Positions 6,749-10,907 of a stretch of DNA of 10,907 nt are shown here, piece by piece. The stretch is taken from assembly GCA_945868195.1 (NCBI GenBank), contig CAMBLP010000071.1:1-10907 (forward strand), written 5' to 3'. The stretch's first letter is position 1; every line of letters starts with the position of its first letter. The translations under genes were made by a program, and so were the position numbers. Source of the stretch: Bordetella parapertussis. Lineage in GTDB: Bacteria; Pseudomonadota; Gammaproteobacteria; Burkholderiales; Burkholderiaceae_B. The notes under the pieces were generated by a model that saw only the letters and a list, made by a program, of their open reading frames with translations, did not search any database and was not told the DNA's origin.

Positions 6749-7141
6749 ATGGACGGCAGATCTACGCTAGACTCATCTGCATACTCAAAAGAGATTGATC
6801 TTGTGGACAGTATTTTTTACGTCATCGCCTATCTATGTTTTGTGGCCTGGTTCAGCTGGCTACCCGTCAAAACAACCTATCGTTATCAGCCGCCTTACTT
6901 CTGGCGGTGGACGACACTGCTTACCTCAAGCGGTCCTCTGCTATCCACACTGATTTTGATTGGATTCCTGTTGTCGGCGACTTCAGACGAAGCCTATGGC
7001 AGTTTTATGGGCACCGGGTTTTTTATGATTTTGGCTCTTTTGCCCTTTCAGATTCTCATCGCTGTCACGGTCTATTTGTTTATCTGCAGCTCGCTCAAAG
7101 AACGCACTGCTCTACTCGATGACACGTCAATTTCAAACTGA
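6749..7141 (+). CDS. Small integral membrane protein, unrecognised
   Basis: A 130-residue protein that I cannot assign to a named family. It shows about three hydrophobic segments: near 21-38 (IFYVIAYLCFVAWFSWL), near 58-76 and near 88-115, separated by short polar links, so it should sit in the inner membrane. There is no signal-type cleavage site and no catalytic motif. The start is uncertain. The ATG at 6749 has no visible ribosome site, whereas an in-frame GTG at 6803 has AAAAGAGA 8 nt upstream and would give a 112-residue protein starting right at the first membrane helix. Its 3' end overlaps the AlkB-like gene by 23 bp in another frame, so the two are probably cotranscribed and coupled. 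A role linked to the dioxygenase is only a guess. The hydrophobic pattern argues for a real gene. Confidence 0.65.
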   Translation: MDGRSTLDSSAYSKEIDLVDSIFYVIAYLCFVAWFSWLPVKTTYRYQPPYFWRWTTLLTSSGPLLSTLILIGFLLSATSDEAYGSFMGTGFFMILALLPFQILIAVTVYLFICSSLKERTALLDDTSISN

Positions 7142-7733
7142 CTCTGCAAGCACACACCAAAATCTGCTGCCGAAAGACGGTTGCGTCCATTACTACCCTG
7201 CGATCTTTAGCCAAGATCGCTGTGCCTCGTTCATGGTCGAACTCATGCATTCATTAGATTGGCGTGTCGATCAACTTTATATGTTTGGCAAACTCATCAC
7301 CACCAAAAGAAAAGTCGCCTGGGTTGGCGACGAAGGGTGTTCCTACACTTATTCAGGGGTTAAAAAAGAACCACAGCCTTGGACACCAGAACTCTCGAGT
7401 ATCAAATGTACTCTCGAGGAAATCGCGCAGTGTACCTTTAACTCATGCTTACTTAATCTCTATCACGATGGCAGCGAAGGCATGGGATGGCACAGCGACG
7501 ATGAGCCCGAGCTTGATCAGAACGCGCCTATCGCTTCTTTAAGCCTTGGCGGAGAACGCACCTTCTCTTTCAAACACAAGACCGACAAAACAAAGGCTTC
7601 GCTGCCGTTGGAAAACGGAAGTGTGCTGCTCATGCACGCACCCACGCAAGAGTTTTGGCATCATAGCCTCGTGAAAACCTCACGGCCCGTCGGCCCCCGC
7701 ATCAATTTGACGTTTAGAGCGATTAAAGCTTAG
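7119..7733 (+). CDS. AlkB-like 2-oxoglutarate/Fe(II) dioxygenase (nucleic-acid alkylation repair)
   Basis: A 204-residue enzyme of the AlkB superfamily, closest in motif style to the ALKBH2/ALKBH3 branch. Such enzymes oxidatively remove alkyl groups (such as 1-methyladenine and 3-methylcytosine) from DNA or RNA using iron, oxygen and 2-oxoglutarate. The jelly-roll core has NSCLLNLYHDGSEGMGWHSDDE (108-129, with metal ligands His125 and Asp127). LSLGGERTFSF (141-151) follows, then a distal ligand, probably His182 in FWHHSLVK, and finally RINLTFR (194-200), in which Arg194 would bind 2-oxoglutarate and Arg200 is the family's second conserved arginine. The catalytic set is complete and the length is normal for the branch. 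The ATG at 7119 lies inside the end of the membrane-protein gene, so translation probably depends on it. The gene ends 22 bp from the convergent CIA30 gene. The exact base and nucleic-acid specificity cannot be read from sequence. Confidence 0.92.
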   Translation: MTRQFQTDSASTHQNLLPKDGCVHYYPAIFSQDRCASFMVELMHSLDWRVDQLYMFGKLITTKRKVAWVGDEGCSYTYSGVKKEPQPWTPELSSIKCTLEEIAQCTFNSCLLNLYHDGSEGMGWHSDDEPELDQNAPIASLSLGGERTFSFKHKTDKTKASLPLENGSVLLMHAPTQEFWHHSLVKTSRPVGPRINLTFRAIKA

Positions 7734-7755
7734 AACGCTTCAATCTTAGAACAAC

Positions 7756-8301
7756 TCAATAAAAGCCGACCTTCTGGATCCAGAGGTCTGCCTCATAGTC
7801 CTTGCCAAATGCCACAATCCCTAAAGAGCGAATAGAGCTTGGGCTAGGCGTTTGCCAGAGCATTTTCCCAGACGGCTTGAACTCTGCCCAAGAAAGCTTA
7901 ATTGTCTGCCACTCACCCGTCGTCTCAAAGCCTGCCTGATAGTACTGCCAGGGCAACAAGGTCCATGACGTGCGTAGATGCACAAAATACCGCTCTCCAT
8001 TGCCCTTGACCGTGATCTCAACTCCAGACACAGACTCCGTCAAATGTTCTTTGAGTACGGTGCGAAACTGTATAAAACCGCCACGATTGGCCGTGCTCAC
8101 CGAGCCCGAAAGATGCGCCACAGGACGTCCATCCACGGTCACAAAACTCATCTTGCCGGTCGAGACGCCGCCCATCACCTGATCCGTCAAAAACTCCCAA
8201 CGCGCTTCAGGTTTACCTGAAAAGTCATCCACCATAGGATTCGCTCCCGCTAAAAGCGTGGCATTCAAGAAAAATAATAAAGTCATAAGGATCGCTTTCA
8301 T
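7756..8301 (-). CDS. CIA30-domain protein with signal peptide (NDUFAF1-like fold)
   Basis: A 181-residue protein whose mature part is almost entirely one CIA30 domain, the galactose-binding-like fold first named for complex I intermediate-associated protein 30 (NDUFAF1). Family landmarks are DDFSG (25-29), QVMGGVSTG (41-49), NRGGFIQFR (72-80), the WQYYQAGF and GEWQTIKLSWAEF segments, and a C-terminal SLGIVAFGKD region. The N-terminus (1-20) is a Sec-type signal peptide with a likely cut after AGA, so the bacterial protein is probably periplasmic. That makes a direct role in complex I assembly on the cytosolic side doubtful. Many bacterial members have no known function. It is monocistronic, converging with the AlkB-like gene and divergent from the CoA-transferase gene. 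The best ribosome site, AAGGAG, is an unusually long 12 nt from the ATG, but no in-frame start lies closer. Confidence 0.85.
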   Translation of the reverse strand: MKAILMTLLFFLNATLLAGANPMVDDFSGKPEARWEFLTDQVMGGVSTGKMSFVTVDGRPVAHLSGSVSTANRGGFIQFRTVLKEHLTESVSGVEITVKGNGERYFVHLRTSWTLLPWQYYQAGFETTGEWQTIKLSWAEFKPSGKMLWQTPSPSSIRSLGIVAFGKDYEADLWIQKVGFY

Positions 8302-8324
8302 GCCACCAGAATACTCCTTAATGA

Positions 8325-8353
8325 GTAATATAAACTTTTCATTTCAACCTCAA
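8325..8353 (-). promoter_or_regulatory. Candidate sigma-70 promoter for the CIA30 gene
   Basis: On the minus strand TTGAGG (8353-8348) and TATTAC (8330-8325) lie 17 bp apart, each with four of six consensus matches. The predicted start, near 8318, would fall in the AAGGAG ribosome site at 8319-8314, leaving a very short leader, so the call is tentative. The whole gap between the two divergent genes is only 65 bp, so promoters for both directions must overlap here. I saw no good rightward pair, only a TATAAA at 8329-8334 with no partner. Confidence 0.35.
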
Positions 8354-8366
8354 GCTGATCGATATC

Positions 8367-9575
8367 ATGCCCACTATTAATAAAGCCCTAGAGGGCGTAC
8401 GCGTCCTTGACTTTACACAGATTGGTGCGGGCCCCTTAGCAGGTATGCAAATGGGAGACATGGGTGCCGAGGTTATCAAGGTCGAGGCACCTAGTGGAGA
8501 CATCGGTCGCAAACTTGGCCCGCCTTGGCAAAACGGCGAGTCGGTGGTGTCGATGTCTTTTAACCGCAATAAACGTTCACTGATTATTGATTTGAAAAAA
8601 CTCGGCGGTGCTGCTTTAATTTTGCAATTGGCGCAAACCACAGATGTTGTGCTTGAGAGCTTTAGACCGGGCGTCATGGCGCGCCTCGGTATTGGTTATG
8701 AAGCACTGCGTGCGGTCAATCCAAAAATTATTTTTGCTTCTGTCTCTGCATATGGTCAGACAGGACCCTGGCGTGATAAACCAGGCGTAGACGGGATTGT
8801 GCAGGCCGTCTCTGGCCTGATGAGCAATATCGGCGATGAAGACTCACCACCGATGAAAGTTCTCGTGCCCGCAGTCGATATGGTGACAGGATTTTTAACG
8901 ACGAGTACAGTGATGGCGGCCCTGCGTGTTGTCGAAGCGACGGGTCAGGGACAGCATCTGGATATGTCGCTCTACAACAGTGCGATTATGTTTCAACAAT
9001 CCGCCATCGCATCATATTTGTCGAGCGGTGAAAAACCCATCCGCATTGGTACGGCTGCGCCCTACTCGGCTCCGAACGAAGCCTATCCAACGAAAGATGG
9101 CTGGCTCATGATTGCAGCCTATCATGACGATCGTTGGCCTGCTCTTTGCACACTACTCAACAAGCCAGAGTTAGCGTCTCATCCTGAATTTTCCACGATT
9201 CCTTTGCGTGTGACGAATCGAAAAAAACTCATGAAAGAGTTGACCGTCTTGCTCGCGTCGAAGACCTCTACAGAGTGGCAGACACTCATGGAAGCGCAAG
9301 ACATCATTTGCGGTCCAATTGCTGATTACGACATGGTGATGGAATCACCACAACTCAAACACAATGGGCTGATCGTCGATACACCGAGTGCGATTGCAGG
9401 CAGTGTCAAGATGCCAGGGCTCGCCGTTGGGGACAGAAACGCGCAGTCACGCGTGCGCTACGGCCCTCCTGCCTTAGGCGAACACTCCTGCGAAGTCCTT
9501 GCTGAGTATGGCTTGGCTCAAGCTCAAATCGATGCCCTGTTAGCAGAAGGCGTCATCGTGCAAAGAAAAACATAA
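8367..9575 (+). CDS. CaiB/BaiF-type (class III) CoA-transferase
   Basis: A 402-residue enzyme that moves CoA between carboxylic acids through an enzyme-bound anhydride. The N-terminal domain opens with VRVLDFTQIGAGPLAGMQMG (11-30) and MGAEVIKVEAPSGD (32-45), both hallmarks. NRNKRSLIIDLK (67-78), ESFRPGVMARLGIGY (97-111) and ASVSAYGQTGPW (124-135) follow. Asp171 in VPAVDMVTG is the expected catalytic aspartate. The second domain has APNEAYPTKDGWLMIA, and the length is normal. The members closest in this style include formyl-CoA, succinyl-CoA:acid and carnitine CoA-transferases. The specificity is not decided by these motifs, so annotations such as formyl-CoA transferase should be avoided. The start at 8367 fits the family N-terminus, although no strong ribosome site precedes it. 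It lies 20 bp before the AcuI-like reductase gene in an apparent two-gene operon, suggesting that its product acyl-CoA is processed by that pathway. Confidence 0.94.
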   Translation: MPTINKALEGVRVLDFTQIGAGPLAGMQMGDMGAEVIKVEAPSGDIGRKLGPPWQNGESVVSMSFNRNKRSLIIDLKKLGGAALILQLAQTTDVVLESFRPGVMARLGIGYEALRAVNPKIIFASVSAYGQTGPWRDKPGVDGIVQAVSGLMSNIGDEDSPPMKVLVPAVDMVTGFLTTSTVMAALRVVEATGQGQHLDMSLYNSAIMFQQSAIASYLSSGEKPIRIGTAAPYSAPNEAYPTKDGWLMIAAYHDDRWPALCTLLNKPELASHPEFSTIPLRVTNRKKLMKELTVLLASKTSTEWQTLMEAQDIICGPIADYDMVMESPQLKHNGLIVDTPSAIAGSVKMPGLAVGDRNAQSRVRYGPPALGEHSCEVLAEYGLAQAQIDALLAEGVIVQRKT

Positions 9576-9595
9576 ATCAAAGTGAGACAGATAGC

Positions 9596-10582
9596 ATGAC
9601 GTTCAAAGCGATCAGACAATATCTTGAGGGCGATAAAAAAATTAGCCGTCTCGTAGACCAAACGATTGATGATCTCGATCCAGGCGAAGTCATTATCAAG
9701 ACGCAATATGCTGCAGTGAATTACAAAGATGCACGAGGCGTCATGGGGGTGGGAAATGTCATCGGACGGTTTCCTTGCATTCCAGGTATTGAAATGGCGG
9801 GCGCCGTTGTCGAGTCTACTGATCCAAATTTCAAGGCAGGCGACTTAGTCACCGTTCAAGGCGGTCGTGACTTTGGTATGAAACGTGATGGCGCATATAG
9901 TGAGTATGTGCGCGTTCCAGCCAAGTGGGTTGGATACATCCCCGCTGGAACGGATCCCTTTGACAGCGTTGCAATGGGACTTGCCGCCTATACGTCCGCT
10001 GTCGCCGTTGTTGAGATTGAACGTCGCGTCAAAACGAGTGATGGTCCGATTATTGTCACGGGCGGGACAGGAGGAAGCTCTTCTTTTGCGATCGATATGT
10101 TGGCGGGTTTGGGTTATGAAGTCGTCGCTAGCACAGGCAAAAAATCTGAAGAGGACTATTTAAAATCTATTGGTGCAAGCCGAGTCATTGGACGCGATGA
10201 AATCGCCGGCGGTGATAAACCACTCGAAGAGCAACGCTGGGCAGGCGCGATCGATGCCGTTGGAGGCGCCCCTCTCGATGCAGTACTCCGCTCAGCAAAG
10301 AAACACGCTGTGATTTGCGCCTTTGGTAATGCCGCAAGCGAAACATTGACGACGTCCATCTATCCCTTCATCTTAAGATCCGTTTCCCTAGTGGGTATCA
10401 ACGGTAATCATCCTGTCCCCGAGCGCGGGGAGATCTGGGCACGTATGGCCAAGGGTGGTGATTTACACCCCAAGCATTTGCATCAGATTGCTTATCCGAT
10501 TAAGTTTGAAGACTTACTCGACCATTGCGCCAAAGTCATGCAAGCAGGGATTCGAGGGCGAGCAGTCGTCACCTTTAAGTAA
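9596..10582 (+). CDS. Acrylyl-CoA reductase-like MDR oxidoreductase (AcuI/YhdH family)
   Basis: A 328-residue zinc-free medium-chain dehydrogenase/reductase of the YhdH/YhfP/AcuI group. Characterised members reduce acryloyl-CoA to propionyl-CoA with NADPH. The N-terminal GroES-like domain has AAVNYKDARG (39-48), FPCIPGIEMAGAVVES (59-74) and VQGGRDFGMKRDGAYSEYVRVP (87-108), all family landmarks, and no structural zinc cysteines. The nucleotide fold has VTGGTGGSSSFAIDML (154-169), followed by GYEVVASTGK, whose Ser-Thr-Gly-Lys is the NADPH-preferring signature of the group. The glycine loop reads GTGGSSS rather than the more usual ATGGVGS, a mild variation. VGINGNHPVP and GRAVV at the C-terminus are also typical. 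It is cotranscribed with the CoA-transferase gene 20 bp upstream. Together they could detoxify or assimilate a short 2-enoyl-CoA, but a general enoyl-CoA or quinone reductase role is not excluded. Confidence 0.9.
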   Translation: MTFKAIRQYLEGDKKISRLVDQTIDDLDPGEVIIKTQYAAVNYKDARGVMGVGNVIGRFPCIPGIEMAGAVVESTDPNFKAGDLVTVQGGRDFGMKRDGAYSEYVRVPAKWVGYIPAGTDPFDSVAMGLAAYTSAVAVVEIERRVKTSDGPIIVTGGTGGSSSFAIDMLAGLGYEVVASTGKKSEEDYLKSIGASRVIGRDEIAGGDKPLEEQRWAGAIDAVGGAPLDAVLRSAKKHAVICAFGNAASETLTTSIYPFILRSVSLVGINGNHPVPERGEIWARMAKGGDLHPKHLHQIAYPIKFEDLLDHCAKVMQAGIRGRAVVTFK

Positions 10583-10680
10583 AGACTATAGCGATAGTGG
10601 TTACGCTTAAACGGCACTGTTATTTGTGTTAGATTGAAATGTACTTAATCAGTATTTGGGCTGATTTCTAAAGGGAAGTC
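10583..10680 (+). other. Intergenic region upstream of the PsiE-family gene
   Basis: This 98-bp AT-rich gap probably holds the promoter of the following gene, but I found no well-spaced -35/-10 pair. A 6-bp inverted repeat (AATCAG at 10647-10652, CTGATT at 10661-10666) is present and weak. AAGGGA at 10671-10676 is a good ribosome site for the next gene. No convincing terminator hairpin follows the reductase gene. Confidence 0.45.
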
Positions 10681-10907
10681 ATGGATAACAAACTCAAAGA
10701 GCTCGATCGACTTGGCAATCTCTGTGTGGGTATTTTTCACAGATTTGCGTTGTTCGCCATCGGTGCAGCCACATTTTGGGCTGCTGGATGGACATTTTTT
10801 GATTTGTTTCAAAAACATCACGCAACGATTCCAGATCTTTTATTGCTGTTTATTTACCTTGAGATCGGCGCGATGGTGGGGATTTACTTTAAAACCAATC
10901 ACATGCC
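10681..10907 (+). CDS. PsiE-family inner-membrane protein (3'-truncated by window)
   Basis: The first 75 codons are visible and then the window ends. A short polar N-terminus leads into a hydrophobic helix at about 14-40 and a second at about 52-70. The second contains FIYLEIGAMVGIYFKTNH (57-74), the most conserved segment of the phosphate-starvation-inducible E family. PsiE was named for Pho-dependent induction in E. coli, and its biochemical role is unknown. The proteins are small (around 130-170 residues, four membrane helices), so about half is missing here. The start is well supported by AAGGGA 4 nt upstream of the ATG. The separate intergenic region suggests it is not part of the CoA-transferase operon. 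No clear Pho box was found upstream, so phosphate control should not be assumed. Confidence 0.82.
   Translation, partial: MDNKLKELDRLGNLCVGIFHRFALFAIGAATFWAAGWTFFDLFQKHHATIPDLLLLFIYLEIGAMVGIYFKTNHM

Noticed and set aside
7391..7418. Direct repeat ACTCTCGAG, two copies 19 bp apart
   Set aside because: It is inside the AlkB-like coding sequence, the period is not a codon multiple and there are only two copies, so it is likely chance.
7729..7752. Direct repeat CTTAGAAC, two copies, at the convergent alkB-CIA30 gene ends
   Set aside because: The copies are only 8 bp and are not inverted, so this is neither a terminator nor an attachment site.
10617..10634. Possible Pho box before the PsiE-family gene (CTGTTAT half-site)
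   Set aside because: The first half is close to CTGTCAT, but the second half at the required 11-bp period (GTTAGAT) does not match.

Overview
The window looks like ordinary chromosome of a Gram-negative proteobacterium. A betaproteobacterium of the order Burkholderiales is most likely. The main clue is a Bug-type (tripartite tricarboxylate transporter) periplasmic binding protein, a family greatly expanded in that order. Acyl-CoA enzymes, a CaiB/BaiF CoA-transferase and an AcuI/YhdH reductase beside class II fumarase fit the same group. Base composition is moderate, near 50% GC by eye, and even across the window. I saw no tRNA, rRNA, insertion sequence, phage gene, CRISPR array or attachment site, and no stretch over 300 bases lacks a gene.

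Left block (1-4314, plus strand): the 3' end of one acyl-CoA dehydrogenase, a second divergent acyl-CoA dehydrogenase 5 bp later, an NDP-forming acyl-CoA synthetase 4 bp after that, and a Bug solute-binding protein after 47 bp. The set reads as a capture, CoA-activation and dehydrogenation module for a carboxylic acid. The order of a dehydrogenase pair plus an ADP-forming-type ligase resembles dicarboxylate (pim-like) degradation operons. The substrate is not shown by the sequence.

Middle block (4308-6580, minus strand): fumC followed by an aquaporin-family channel gene. The channel gene starts at a TTG 2 bp after the fumC stop, with its ribosome site inside the end of fumC, so the two look translationally coupled. 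The fumC promoter region carries a perfect TGGTAT-N4-ATACCA inverted repeat just downstream of a candidate -10, which suggests a FadR/GntR-type repressor site. The aquaporin and Bug genes converge and overlap by 7 bp.

Small-gene block (6749-8301): a small unrecognised membrane protein overlaps by 23 bp an AlkB-type 2OG-Fe(II) dioxygenase gene (nucleic-acid alkylation repair). A signal-peptide-bearing CIA30-domain protein converges on them from the minus strand.

Right block (8367-10907, plus strand): a CaiB/BaiF-type CoA-transferase and an AcuI/YhdH-type acrylyl-CoA reductase-like enzyme form a two-gene unit. The 5' part of a PsiE-family membrane protein then runs off the window.

I found no convincing new multi-gene system such as defence, a biosynthetic cluster or a mobile element. 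The points most worth a second look are the second acyl-CoA dehydrogenase with no recognisable catalytic glutamate, the coupled fumC-aquaporin pair with an atypical predicted pore constriction, the fumC operator, and the membrane protein-AlkB overlap.
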